Below, piece after piece: positions 42,178 to 54,800 of a stretch of 64,000 bases of DNA; within the stretch, counting starts at the first letter, position 1, and each line of letters opens with the position of its first letter. The notes below the pieces were generated by a model, which was given only the letters and a program-made list of their open reading frames with translations, did no database searches and was not told the origin of the DNA. The DNA is from Ephemerocybe angulata (lineage: Eukaryota; Basidiomycota; Agaricomycetes; Agaricales; Psathyrellaceae): positions 1 through 64,000 of the forward strand of contig JAACJK010000115.1 of assembly GCA_013368325.1 (NCBI GenBank), read 5' to 3'. Made by a program: the position numbers and the translations under genes.

Positions 42178-42601
42178 TGTAAAGGTCGCAGCCCGGCTGC
42201 GTACCGACGCCCGCGCCACGAACACCCATAAAAGGCAATAGCCCCTAGCGCCCATAGGCGCCCACAATCCTGTCGGTTTTGGCCATAGCGCCGATGCCGA
42301 TCAGGACCCTAAAAGCTCGGTAATCCTGCGGGAATTACCGTAGCACCCTCGTTCCTCCCTATATAAACGGACTCTTTAGATTTATTTTCCTTTCGTGCTT
42401 CGTCTCCCCCAGTTCAGTCGTTCCGTCCCGTTTCGTTCCCGGTCTCGTTCCCCTCTACTTTATCTGTCTCTCTCTCTCGTCGTACCACCACTACTCAGCC
42501 TCAATCAAATCTATTTCACCTATCAACCGACTACGTGAGTACATCGTACGAAGCCCTCTGTCCATCGCTCCCTCGCACTCGCGTGACTCGTCGTCACTAC
42601 A
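42178..42601 (+). repeat. 3' LTR
   Basis: 424 bp, same length and, by eye, same sequence as the 5' LTR, offset 7,879 bp. Confidence 0.93.
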
Positions 42602-44010
42602 CCGCGCACTACCCCAAGACGTGTGCCATCTCAGTCGCTAATAGCCCGTGACGATCGCCGGATGGGCACTCCGTAGAGATGGGTTTGTGGGTGAAGGGAT
42701 GGAACGATACACATTAGGCGGGTATCGATCTCAGCCAGCGAGATGTTCCAATAGCCAGCTATGTACGTCTGCAATCTACTGCACCTTCAGCCATAGCACC
42801 TTTTAACTTGCAATACGATGAACTTAGTTTTGTGTATTTGATACAGCCAATGATATCACCATGCTTTCGAGTCCAAACCCAGCGAGACGCAACGCCGACG
42901 CCCCTCGTTCCACATCTTCGACCGGTGGGCTCAGGGTGACGCTATCTCTCTCTCTCTTTCGACAGTCAGTCGTCGACGCTCTACGCTCGGTGGACGTCGA
43001 TCGTCCGCTGCCTCTCGACTTCACTGGCTACAACTCCTCTTTCACCGAACACGTGTTTACCGCCAGGCCCCAGTCCGTCAAACCTGCCGAGTATCGGGAT
43101 TTTATCTTTTAGGTACGCACCCCCGTCGCGCTTGCATTTTGACCTTTTTACATTCCGAGCGTAGCCAGGAACGACTTGAGCAATGGTGCATCAAGAACCG
43201 CCATCGTCATTCTGTCGAGCTGCAGCTTCATCCCTGCGCCAGTCTCTGCAACGCCCCTCCTCTCGACCACCCCGCTGGACACTCAGACTCGTCGGTGCAA
43301 CGCCGTCACCAAGCTCCAACCGGATGCGAACCCACTCGAGTCCCGCCGATTCCCTTCGAGTGGTTGCGTATGTTGGGCGAGAAGGATAGGCAGGGTGGGA
43401 TGATGTCCTTGTAGATGGGGGGTCTTCTAGGTATGCTGGTCGCTGTCCCGCCCCTCCTCGCCTGCCGCCCCCCCTCGCCTGCCGCCGCTCCGACCAACCC
43501 CGAGATCGACTGTGACACTGACGGGATCCTCACCTAGACCTCAAATCCTAGCTCTCGCGTCTCCAGACGGACGCGCGTGTCCCTGTTTCTAAGCAGCAAT
43601 ACCCAAAGCACGTCAGACGACGAATCGTCGAGCTAGACTTGTGGGTGAAGGGATGGGGAGATATACGGCAGGTGGTTGTCGGTATAGGGATGGGAATGTT
43701 CCGATAGTCTAGGTACGTCTATCTCTACACATCCTCGACTATACCGTATCCTTACTGGTGTAAGACGAACCTAGCTTTGTGTATCCTATACCGCAATTGA
43801 TATTCATGCGGTGGAGCCCAGCCTGGCGACCTGCGAGACCCAACATTGACGCCCTCGGAGTCGCTTCACGTCTTCCATTCGTTGAGAATGTCAGGCCGTT
43901 CAGAATGTCCTGTCTCTCTTCCGACAGTCTCGAATGTCTACGCGCGGTGGGTGTCGATCGATCGTCAACTGTATCTTCTCGACTTCATGCCTGCCTCATC
44001 CTCCACCCGA
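42602..44010 (+). repeat. Subtelomeric repeat units 2 (rest) and 3
   Basis: Continuation of the array split by the gypsy insertion. Landmark b occurs at about 42701 and 43656, landmark c at about 43332, GTCGAGCTGCAGCTTCATCCC at 43214-43234 (also 33420-33440), and a segment with CGACAGTC...TACGCxCGGTGGxxGTCGATCG at about 42960-43010 and 43920-43965. ORFs of 80-180 codons in the units do not share a frame, so coding is unlikely. Confidence 0.7.
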
Positions 44011-44646
44011 GGATTTGGATTTGTTCGTGCTGTGGCCGCGTCGACGCAAGTAGCGATTGTTCAGTCTCAGAGCCCTACTCAGGTGTCGATACTCCAAGGT
44101 GCGCGTACACTCTCAGATGGCTGTTACTTATCCTTCAACGTGCTCTACACCAGCCGGATGAGAAGCCGGGTCACTTAGTCCGGCTACCATCCTCCAATGC
44201 CATGGCCATGGCCTACGCAACTGTGTCAGCGATAGAGCTTTACAGGGCGACGAAGGGGAGGTCGAAGGTGCGTGCGTGGGTTAGGCGAGATGCTCGGACC
44301 CATGATCATTCCTTGGCTGCGTCGGTATACTGAGCTCTACCGACGCTACGCTCGCGGGCGAACACTATAGTTCGTCGGATGTCATGAGTTCTGGGACGCT
44401 AATAGCTTAAATACATTGGAACTAGAGCTAAGAATCCCCTTCGTACGTCAAAGAGGAGAGGAGAGGAGAGAAGACTATAAACGTGGAGAAGAAATTGGAG
44501 AGAACACGGTATAGACTGAATAGAATGATGACATGGGGGAGTAACAAGGAGGTGAGTCAAGATTTAGGAAAGCTGTACGGAAATGAGAAGCATAACGTGC
44601 AGTATAACAGAAAGACGAAACTTGCATAGAACGAAGGGTGGAAAAA
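44011..44646. other. Intergenic, 3' flank of TPR-CHAT gene
   Basis: No supported gene. A frame from the last repeat unit runs to 44333 without recognisable content. A GAGGA-rich purine tract lies at 44453-44471. Confidence 0.5.
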
Positions 44647-47600
44647 TTATAGGCCGAAATGGACGAATGGAATCCAGGTAAGCAGAGAGTGCTCCGAATC
44701 ATCGAGTCTGAGGCGTAATTGCTGAGTGGCGTGGTGTAGAGCGACAGCTGAGAGGGTCCCATCGAAGCCAGGGCCGTTGGCTTCATCACGATGACTGAAG
44801 AGATAGTCGTAGAAAGTGGTGGCGACCTCCTGTGCCGGCGCATCCCCAATCGACCACATCGTCCCAATGACCCTGCGGTATCCTGCGGCGAGCATCCCAG
44901 CAGCGAGATGGACAGCTTCATCTGAGAGCGCCTCTTGCCCAGTGCTCGTCTGGCATGCGGATAGGAAGGCGAGGTCCGCATTCTTGAGGTTGGACTTTAT
45001 GATGGTACCAAGCTCGAGGTCCCCTTGGTGGAAGAGGAAACGACTTTGGAGTGGCTCCGCCGCGTTCTGCGACCCATGACAGGCAAGATGAATGCAACTA
45101 AACTCCTGCATTTGGTCGAGACATGTTGCGACCGACATCTCGTTCCCTTCCAGTTTAGACACCCTTACTCCGCTTTCTTCGGCTCGTTTAAAGATTGTTT
45201 GCACCTCCTTCGTCGTCCCTGGAATTGGTGAAGCGCTCGATGCGTGTGGTTGACTCGTCAGGAAGAGCCCCAATGCATGCGAGTCGATGGAGTGATGATT
45301 CTTCACTCGGTCGGTGGTGGCGGTGACAGTTGGCGTGTAAGAGGATACTACGTAGTCAAAGACGCTCTCCGCATCCGGACCTCGATATAGTCCGGCTGCG
45401 TGAAGTGGGAGGAAGGACAGGGGGCCCGTTGGGCACCACCAGAGCCTCGGAGGTTCCTCTCCAGATGCTTGATCCACGCGCTATCGGAATCGTCAGTCCT
45501 AACTTTAAAGATGGAGTTTCAGAGACGAGACTTACTGAGAATCCCAGAGCACCTAAAATGGGCTTCGCGACCTCACCCCACAGGCCTCGAAGAGCGCGGT
45601 GGACTGATAGATCCTCGCCATCCTTTGCAACGGGCGCCGATCTGATACCTCTCAGCTTGAGTTGATCCTCGATGGACACGGTCACTTCCACCACTCGAGC
45701 ACGCAAGTTACGAGTCCGTAACTGACAATCAAGGATGCTGCGGTACTTCTTCGCTTTGTCAATTGTGAAACTGGGAAGGGGAATGTGGAGGGGCTCGTCC
45801 CTTCCAGCTAGGAGCGCAAGTGCATCACAACGACGCTGATCGACGTTGAGTACGATGATTGGACCCGACTCTGGGAGGTGCGACATAATGTCGGAGCATG
45901 GTCGTGGCATGAGGAAAGATCCAAAGCCAGGTATAGCCCTCGCCTCTCGCAGGAGAGCATCCCACTTCTTCGCGAGTTCCAGATGGGCACGAGCTTCGCC
46001 CTCCAGAGACATTTTCTCCGACAATGACATGTCAACGTGCGGTTGGAGACGAGACGATCCAGCGGTCTCGAGTTCCTGGGAGACATTCGCAATCTCTTGG
46101 GCGAGAATTTCGTCTTGAATCCGTAGGTCATCGAGTGGAGTACGGAGGTTGTTCAGTTGATTCCAGACTAGGCAGCGACCCTGTTCGAGCCACTCCAACG
46201 CCTTATCCGGTCGATCAAGCGCGCATGCAGCCGCCGCCGCTTCGAGAGCGAGGCCGGACGTGTCTCCAAGTCGGGTATACCGGCCTTTAACAGTTTGTTC
46301 GAGCCCTGCAACCATGGCGACCAAGCCCAGCGCCGTGGCGAAAGCTGGAATGATCTCGGGTGATTGGGGATGATAATCTCTCAATATGCTGGACCAGCGT
46401 TGAGCTGCGTCCAGCCTAGCTCGCGGAGAATTGACAATGGAGATTGAAGAAGTTTTGTAACAGGAGATGGCCTCTTCCAGATCTTCAAATTTCCCGCTTG
46501 AACGATAACGCTGGTAAAATGAGGCTCCGAGGCTGGTGAGTAGGGTTGGCAGATTGGCATGACCTTGAGGAGTATGTTCCATGGCCTTCTGCTGGACTTT
46601 GATGGCATTCGCGATGTCTGAGAGCTCGCCCGTCCGCTGGAAATGACGGGTGGAAAAGTTTCCAAGGTTGCTGAGCATGGTTGGCAAACCGGCATGACCC
46701 TGAGGCGTGAGATCCACAGCTTTCTGCTGGGCTGCAATGGCATCCGTGATGTCCGAGATCCCACCCGTTCTCTTAAAGCGATAGGCAAATGAACCTGCGA
46801 GGTTGGTGAGATACCCCGGCATATTGGCGTGGCCCTGTGGGGTGAGCTCCAAGGCTCTTTGCTGGACTGTGATGGCATCTGCGATGTCCGAGAGCTCATT
46901 CGTCCTCTCAAAGCGAGAGGTGATTGAATTTCCTAGGTTGTTCAGTCTGCCTGGCAGATCGGCATGGCCATGAGGGGTGAGCTCCACGGCTTTCTGCCGG
47001 ACTATGATGGCGTCTGCAATGTCCGAGAGCTCACCCGTTCGTTCAAAGCGACAGGTCCATGAACCTCCGAGGTTGTTGAGATAGCCCGGCAGATTGGGAT
47101 GGCCTTGAGGGGTAAGCTGCACGGCTTTCTGCTGTACTGCAATAGCATCCGCAATGTCCGAGAGTTCGCCCGTTCGCTCAAAACGACGCGTGAGTGAGCC
47201 TCCGAGGTTGCTGAGATAGCCTGGCAGACTGCCATGGTCATGAGGCGTGAGCTCCACGGCTTTTTGCTGCGCTGCGATGGCATCCGCGATGTCTGAGAGC
47301 TCACCCGTCCGCTCAAAGCGACAGGTGAACGAGACTCCGAGGTTGTTGAGCATGGCTGGCAGGTCGGCATGGCCCCGAGGCGTCAGCTTCACGCCTTTCT
47401 GCTGAAGTGTGATGGCATCAGCCAGATCCGCAAGCTCACCCGTCCGCTCGAAGCGACGGCAGAGCATTCCTCCGAGGTTGCTGAGACGGCTTGGCAGATC
47501 GGCATGGCCTTGGGGAGTCAGATCAACCGCCTGTCGCACAAATGAAATGGCGTCGTTCAAGGTCGGTAGTTCCCCAGTTTGTTCGAAGTTACGCCACAGA

Positions 47601-48203
47601 CTGGCAGCATCGTTATTGAGCTGGGCCGCCACGTCTTTTTTATCATATTCAACGACTCTATACACTGCTCGAACTGTGAAACTACTCACCGTCGTCAACC
47701 CGGATACTCTCCAATTGTGTATCCGCATTTTTCCACCTCATAGTCAAATCTATTTGTTCGTCGCACATCTCCACCTTCCGGCTGAGCTCTGAGGGCGTCC
47801 TCAATTAACGCTGTTCTCATAAAGAATACAGTACTCACCGTTTTCAGAACTCGATCCAGCGCCTCGCACCTCCTTTACATCCAGATGGAGGAAACCAACA
47901 TCCTCCCCCACGTCGCTCTTAAGAATGCAGTCCATCGAGTCCGTCGCAGGGTCACTTCAAATTGAAATTCAATCGTAAACCCCAATTAAAAATGGTAGTC
48001 ACTTACATTTCAATAAAGCCATCTACTTCCCAGCACCCTGCTGAGGCGCTGACAAGCTTGTAGTTCTTTGCATCCTCTAAACCCGGAGCCTCAAGTACAC
48101 AGAGGTTTGCAAGGTTTAGTGATGTCCCGGCACCTTCGATCCTGTCGGTACACTCGAAAACGATGTCTGGCAAAATCACATTAATTGAAGTCATAGTGGA
48201 CAC
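44647..48203 (-). CDS. TPR-CHAT protein (caspase-like protease fused to tetratricopeptide repeats)
   Basis: Exons 48203-48007, 47954-47839, 47788-47690, 47655-45536 and 45480-44647 join in frame to 1,121 residues; introns are 52, 50, 34 and 55 bp, the 34-bp one being least certain. The N terminus (about 135 residues, INVILPDIVFECTDRIEG...) is beta-rich and unassigned. Then come eight near-identical 45-residue helical repeats (consensus VELTPxGHADLPGYLxNLG, FERTGELSDIADAIxxQQKA), a helical linker, and a C-terminal CHAT domain (about 850-1121) with the His box CIHLACHG (His about 979) and the Cys box LAFLSACQTSTG (Cys about 1020). CHAT is a caspase/separase-clan peptidase; with TPRs as sensor or partner-binding module such proteins are often linked to programmed cell death and conflict systems. 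That role here is inference. Both catalytic residues are present. Confidence 0.88.
46500..47570 (-). repeat. Tandem TPR-coding repeats
   Basis: Eight units of about 135 bp within exon 4 of the CHAT gene, alike at the DNA level (AGCTCxCCCGTxCGxTCAAAGCGA and CATCxGCxATGTCxGAGAGCTC recur). Such arrays can change copy number by unequal exchange. Confidence 0.85.
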
Positions 48204-50879
48204 CCGGCATTGCGCCGCGCGCTACGAAAGTGCATACCTGTCATAAGAAGTCGGCTTTGAATGGTGGTGTCAGCGTAATGATCATGTTGCTTCACGTTGA
48301 GTCTGGCTCACCTCCTTCCCGGTGCGTGGTCAGTGACGAGCGAGCTGATGTCGATATGTTGGAATTAATCCTTGATAAGGCGTATAACCAATCCAGACAT
48401 ACCTTTGCTGTCCCATGTTTGATAGGTCCGAGTCGTGACGGGGAGTGGGCGTGATGGGCTTCAACGTAGCAATCGCATACTTTATATCGAGCTGGAATGA
48501 AGGCGCTTATGGGCGACAACAGATCCTTCCCTCCACAGCACCACCCCACTCGCACAACGCAAAGTTAATTCGGAGTGCTGTTGTCTCTACAGCCACAATT
48601 CATTAATCTCAGAATGCTCATAGCAAGGTCGCAGTCTTTGAACTCCTTTATGTGGGCCGCATTTGATAGATTGCGCCCGTTCGACGCTGTTCTACGCAAA
48701 TACTCATCCAATAGGCCCCACTCCTCGTCTCTACTATGAGCAGTGCTCGCCGTCCAAGCGGCTATCTTCTACGCCACGTCTCGAATTAGTTCAACCCACG
48801 CCGTACAACCGGTTCAGCCTGGTGGCTTTTAGTACCACTCCGATGAGGCGGTAGATCAAGGCACTTTCCTGGAGCTCCGAAAGCACAGGAAGATGGCAGC
48901 ACCAAAGCTCTATGAATACCGGATGTTACACAGCCTACGTCGTCCCATGAGCGCCCAGTAAGATGAAACAGAGAAGCCATATCCGCTCACACTTCTGATA
49001 CACGGCTAGTAAAAACATTATCCCTTCATACCCTCACCGAGCAACGCCGGGGGATCGTGGTGCGAGACGACGTAGTAACTGATAAATATGACCACTTTTA
49101 AAATCTGGTATAGGATGTGTGCTGAAGCTCAGAGCAGGGAGGTCAGAGGTTATCTTGTGGAAGGAAATTTAGACGCGCAACATGTACGGTAGATGAGGCC
49201 GTGACAATGCTGTATCATGGGCGTCTATTTCATTTGATGGAAGATAAGAAATCACAGCCTGCGGCATGCGTTTACCATACCCCCTGCACCACGCCTTCGG
49301 GTTGGACTTTTGAACCCTCAAACGCCATGTATTGCTTCTGAAGGCTGTACAGATAATAGAATATTCCCGTGGACTGTACACACTACACCGCCAGTTTGGC
49401 ATGAGGCCGGCTCGATGTCAAAAGTCTGACATCAAGTGGCAGGGGGTTTGATATCACCGAAGATGTCATGGTGATACCAAAATCGACATCGTTTGATGTC
49501 TTTTTAATCCGGCATATCATCCCAACCTCCAGTCCTGACCTCGAAAGGACATTACGAGCTGGGAACCCAGACGCGTATTTACCGGGCCCTAGATACGATG
49601 ACGCTTTTGATCACAACGAATGCACCACATCATTCAGAAACTTCAGTGTATCGTGTGTATTTCGATGATACGGTATTACAGGCATGGTGCGACGGGCAAA
49701 CTACGGGTCGTCTACGGTTTGTCTACGGTATGCTCTCTGACTGCCATAAATAATGGCACAATGAAACAGCCCCAAAAAGCAGCGCCAGTGACAGCGACAC
49801 ATGGAACGTTGCTCGATGGCTACCGGGCTGTTTGGAGGTTGGCAGGGGACGAAGGGCGGAGACACCGGAGAGCGGGACTCAGGAGTGGGACTCTTCATGC
49901 GTTACAATGGAACCGCCGTGCGGCGAGGATCTATGAAGACTGGTGTTAAAACAGGCAGTGAAAGCAGCAGGGGTTTGAACTTACCAAAAGTTGCAGAAAC
50001 TCATAAGAAGCGAAAGGACTTGAAGTTTGCTGAAGAATATTCTGAGTATAGCGAATCCCACGTCATGTGGAGTAACTCACCTTGCTCAGCAGTCGGAGAC
50101 GTGCTCTGTATCATGGCGCATAGGCAAGTCAGTATACTGAGAAGTAACCATAAAGACAATGACTTACTGACGGAAGTAGCGGAGGGGGAGCCCGCGCAGA
50201 GGGATAAGGCAACTGCCGGAAAGACATGATCATGGAGGAATGAAGGTTGCGTTGAACAAGACTTCCCAAATCGAACGAAAGTTGAACGACAATTCAACAT
50301 TCTCAGGGGACACGTGTGTTCCCGACCGGTATGTTTCTGAGCTGCCTCAAATATCTCAATCCAAGATCAAACGGGACCCTGGTATGATATCCTGTTCAGC
50401 TCTGAGGTAAATATGATCTCCGACGATGACATGACGGTGAGATCAACGGCGCGGGATTATATCGATATTGAACCAAATTGGCGGTGTAGATATGCGATAC
50501 CTGGATCGAGGACCATGTGCAAGGTAGAAAATTCATAATCAAGTCCATTTCCCCCCGTTCGAACCTGAGAGATCCTACGTCCCGAGTGCTACTCCAACAT
50601 GAGAATCCCAGGTGTTTGAACGATCCTCGCGGAGCTGAGCTACAAACAACTGTGAACACGCACTGCCCTCGTCCGCCACCACAATCTACGCATGACGAGC
50701 ACACACATTATACGAGTCTTCCAGTCTTCCAGTCTTCGACTGACGGGCTTCATTCTATGGACCTCGGAACGTCTCGATCGAGACCATATCGGCGTCAGAC
50801 GTCCTTGATTCAAGAAGTATTATCATTTGTTCCTCACACTGCATGCCCAGTGGAGGTGCCTCATCCGCTCTGCCAGTAG
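48204..50879. other. Gene-free stretch
   Basis: Only ORFs under about 145 codons, none with recognisable features. It must hold the CHAT-gene promoter just above 48203. The main structured feature is a cluster of TGATGTCA/TGACATCA half-palindromes at 49414-49500. Confidence 0.5.
49414..49500. repeat. Cluster of GATGTCA inverted repeats
   Basis: GATGTCA (49414-49420) pairs with TGACATC (49427-49433); TATCACC (49452) pairs with GGTGATA (49470); GACATC (49485) pairs with GATGTC (49495). Three nested small palindromes within 90 bp. Confidence 0.7.
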
Positions 50880-51620
50880 CGTTGGATACGTAGGCCCGCA
50901 GAACAACGTTGGGCAATGAACTTGAAGGATGCATCCACTCTCAGCCGAGCTGAATCGCAACCCCGGATGAGTGAGTACTTACACGAGCGAGAGAAAGACC
51001 GCTGCAGATTCGGAGTCAGAATCGATAGTACGGAGTGTACGCGCCAACGTACCATCATTCTTCAGTGCAAATGTCCGCCTTTGAAGCTCTGGGCGGGAGT
51101 AGACGGGGTAGGGAGCGGAGAGGACCGACCAGAATCTATCCGAATGGACTCCACGTTGCAGGACACTACTCGTGGGTTTCTTCATCAACGGCGCCAGGAA
51201 AGCCGAGCGGCAGGCTGGAGGTAGTGGACTATAGATTGAAGCATGGCTACAATAGACAGGGGCAGACCTGATCGTACGAGCTAGTCAGCCCCGGGACACG
51301 ACGAACAGTGGATGAATGTCCACGAACCTGAGATTAGCCACCCTCCCATTCTCTACGCATCGCTTCCATGCGCACGGGTCTGGGTCAATCGTCGCGTAGA
51401 GCATACCTAGTACACCAGCGAGCCAAGGCGCAGTTCGACTGTTCGATACGTAAGATCTGCGTACTGAAGATACAGATCAGCCCGCGGAACAGAGAGGAGG
51501 ATGGACGATTGTGCGCCTATCCCGTGGAAATTGGAATTCTGAGTAACTCCTCGCCTATTCGCCCATGCATCCATGTCCACACGGCACCGTTCCCTACGCA
51601 CAGGCGTCACATCAGGAATG
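50880..51620 (+). repeat. Dispersed subtelomeric repeat, copy 2
   Basis: Second copy of the block at 31640-32100, same strand and landmark order, with insertions that make it longer. It lies just beyond the 3' side of Helitron 2. Confidence 0.6.
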
Positions 51621-51830
51621 AATGTCATGCTGGATAGGTCGATCGTACACCCAACTCAGACAGTCGTGGAGCTTGGGCTGTGGATCGAAGGATCTGGGTT
51701 CACGGGGAAATACTGATTGCCAGTGTCTCGGGCAACGATAAACATGTAACTTTCCGCCACGGCGGTGGCCTCGCTACACGAGGAGTCAAGACGATATCAC
51801 AGCTTCCCACGTTATCTTAAATCCGATTGC
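51621..51830. other. 3' flank of Helitron 2
   Basis: Contains two small hairpins (CCTCG...CGAGG near 51772-51786 and CCGCC...GGCGG near 51757-51767), either of which could be the Helitron 3' hairpin. No CTRR-T end was identified. Confidence 0.35.
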
Positions 51831-54800
51831 TTATGCATATCTACGAACAAAGTCATCCTGCCTATGCTGCAAGTTCCTCCCCCCAAGCCTCTCAATCCGA
51901 GAAAAATCCAAGTTGTCGACGATCATAATGTCGGTGAGGGCCTTGACACGAGACAGACCAACAAAAGTAAGTCCCGTTGAAAACTCTTTCTTTCCTAGAC
52001 CAAGCTTTATCTTGTCGAGAGTGAGGCCTTGTGATTTATGGATTGTCACCGCCCACGCAAGCCGCAATGGGATTTGCGTACGAGAGCATTGGGTTGTGCC
52101 GATTTGGTACGAGGTCTTGAAAGGGATGATGGGCACGATTGGGATACCTGTTTCGAAACCAGGGCGCGGCTCCGTGCGCCATAGGGTCGGTCCTTTATAG
52201 GTTTTGCAGGAGATCAAGACTGCAATAGGGAGGTCTGAGCGTTCGGATCCTGGAGCCCAGATGATGTCTTCCACAACGCCGAGAGTACCATTCACGAGAC
52301 CTGAGACAATAAGGACATTTGGTAGCAGGATTTGAGCAGTTACAGTACCTTGATCAGTCCAGATGTTGCGACTTATCATCACTTTAGCATGTCGCGAGAG
52401 AAGAACATGAGGTTCGAGTCCTCCTGCGTCGTCAGATGATGCCGCCTTTGCAGCTGCGCCGCCTTCGTGTTGAGCCAGAATACGGGCGACCGGAAAGTTT
52501 AGAGCGCTGAGCTGTCCTAGATTAACCTCTTCTACACTGGCTTTAGTTGCAAAAAGGCAGATGGCATCCTTGAATGCTTCTTGCGCTTCTTGCGAGAGAT
52601 TGACCTGAGACCGTGTAAGTAGAGTAGCCCAATCAGCTCGAGTGAGAGTTCCTTCCGAGGCGCGAAGTAAGAGACCACGGAAGGCAACTTGTTCTGGCGC
52701 GTTACCGTTCTGCCGATGAACGACCCGAAGTAAGTGACTCTGCGTGAATTGTCGGTAAGCGATATGGCCTTCTCGGCCCCTAGCAGCGCTATCTGTGAGT
52801 GCAGTCAAGGGAGGGGCGTATAGAGCAGTGTCGCCCACAGGAGGCAACTGCGCAAAATCGCCAACAAGCGCTACGTGTAGTCCACCGAAGAAAGTGTCCG
52901 CTTGCAGAGGTCGTAGTTCTCGACACCGAGTATCAATCATCGAGAGCAGCTTCAGGCCAACCATAGATTTTTCGTCGATGATGAGAAAGTGTACTCCAGC
53001 CCAGTCCACCTGAAGCGAGCCCAGCGCACCACCAGACAGTTTCGCAAAGTCATTGACAGGAATGTGAAGTCCGCTGTGTATCGTCTTTCCTCCGATATTG
53101 AGAGCTGCCACGCCGGAAGGTGCAAGAACGCGAACGGGATCGGGTTGTCCTCGAGTTTGGGCCAGCGCGCGAATTTCTTGGCAGACCGAGTCGATGAGAA
53201 ACGACTTTCCGCAACCCGCCGTCCCATCGATATTCAGTAGTATTTGTCCTGGCTCCGTGCCTGGAAGTTGAAGGTTAGCTGAGGATGAACGAGGTGAACG
53301 AGAAAGGAATGACCATCAAGAATCTGCTCGTAGATGCCCATGAATTGATCAAAGATCACACGCTGTTCAGGCGAAAGCTTGGTGATGTCCATGTGGCCTC
53401 TTTCCTCTACCACTTGTTCAACACGCTTCTCCTCATCAACATACTTCCTCATCTTGTCGACATTATCCCAACGATTTCGTGATTCATCCAAGTCCCAACC
53501 ATCATCCAATGGCCGTCGACCCAGGTCATCAAAAGTGAAAGCTGGCACCTCACCGTTGGGCCGCAACGCCGCCCATGCCTGCCAGTCAGCCTGAGGCAGA
53601 TCCTCGAGGTCGCGTTGCAGCTCTTCGTCTTCGTCGTCCTCTTCCTCCTCCAGTTCGCGATTCTCATGTTCCCAGCATCGCAGCGTGTCCTTGGGGTGCA
53701 CATGCCCTTCAACACGGCATCGCGCAAACACTTGCGCCCACGGCTGATTCTCGTCGGTTCGCAGATCGGAAAGCTGGCGAAAGGGATGGTGGAGAACGAC
53801 TTTGGTGCGGCAGTAGTTTTCGTATTGCGGGGATTCAGGATTAGGCGAATACCTGGGAAAGACACGCAGTATGACTTCTTTCTTCTCCCGCCGTTTCCGC
53901 CACTCACTCTTTCTCCAAGCATAACCCGTCATCATGTCGTGCAGCGAGAGATTTTCCAGGTTCTCTGCTCGCCCCATGTACCGCTGCAACCAAGATTGAC
54001 CTGTTACTGCATCCTCAGCACTGATGTCCGGCTGGCCCTCGTCCGCGACCTGGACCTCCCGAAATCCACCCTCCGGCCCAATTGACACGGACTGCACGGT
54101 CCACGACATTCGCACTAACGGTATCCCAAGCATCAGGTGAGAAACTTCCTGTGCAGAGTACGCCCGTTCACCAATCATCTTGTTCAACAGCTTTTGGCAC
54201 GCACGCTGGGCTGGGAGGGCGCCATCGGCATCGTTGACCACCCCAGCGAGCAATTCAGGAAACGCAGGTGACTGCTTTTCCGCTTTGGTGGCGTACTTTG
54301 CTGCGTACTGAATTGCAGCCTCCTTTGACAGCACAGGCTTGAAGTCTACGTTGGCGCGCCAGGCAAGAAATGCTGCTCGATTGTGGGTGTTTAAGAAGCG
54401 GTCGTTTCGGCGAGGCTCAAACCGAACACGGCGCTTGCTGTCGAGTGCGATGCCGGGCTCCTCACGGAGGGGCATTGGATAGTCGAAGCTTGACCAGCAA
54501 CCTTCCGCTTGATTTGACAGTAGCTAGGTGTGCATCGATTGTGTCGCTCGATCCAGTTCAACAAATTTGCTAATTCTTCATTGGTGTTGCGCAGATCGTC
54601 ACGAGGGATGGAGCATGGGTGTGGGCGGGGAAGAGGTGTATTTTCGTCGGCGCGAGGAAATGGGTTCATAGCAGTGATGAAACGGTCCCAGTAGGCCTTG
54701 AATTCATTCATCTTCTGCTGCTGTTCTTCAGGGATGACGAAATCTGGGTCTGGATTCTTCAGAAAGTCCCACCGTATCTGGTCAACATCGGGGGCATTCT

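Larger units (their letters stand above)
34299..42601 (+). mobile_element. Ty3/gypsy LTR retrotransposon
   Basis: Two 424-bp LTRs (34299-34722 and 42178-42601), identical as far as I can read, begin TGTA and end ACA. The flanks share CCGC (34295-34298 and 42602-42605), a 4-bp target duplication. A primer-binding-like TGGAGCCCACCGCGAGG starts at 34727 and a purine-rich tract abuts the 3' LTR. Internal order gag, protease, RT, RNase H, integrase defines Ty3/gypsy. No chromodomain is seen at the integrase C terminus. Identical LTRs and open frames indicate a young, possibly active copy. An extra antisense ORF lies between pol and the 3' LTR. Confidence 0.93.
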
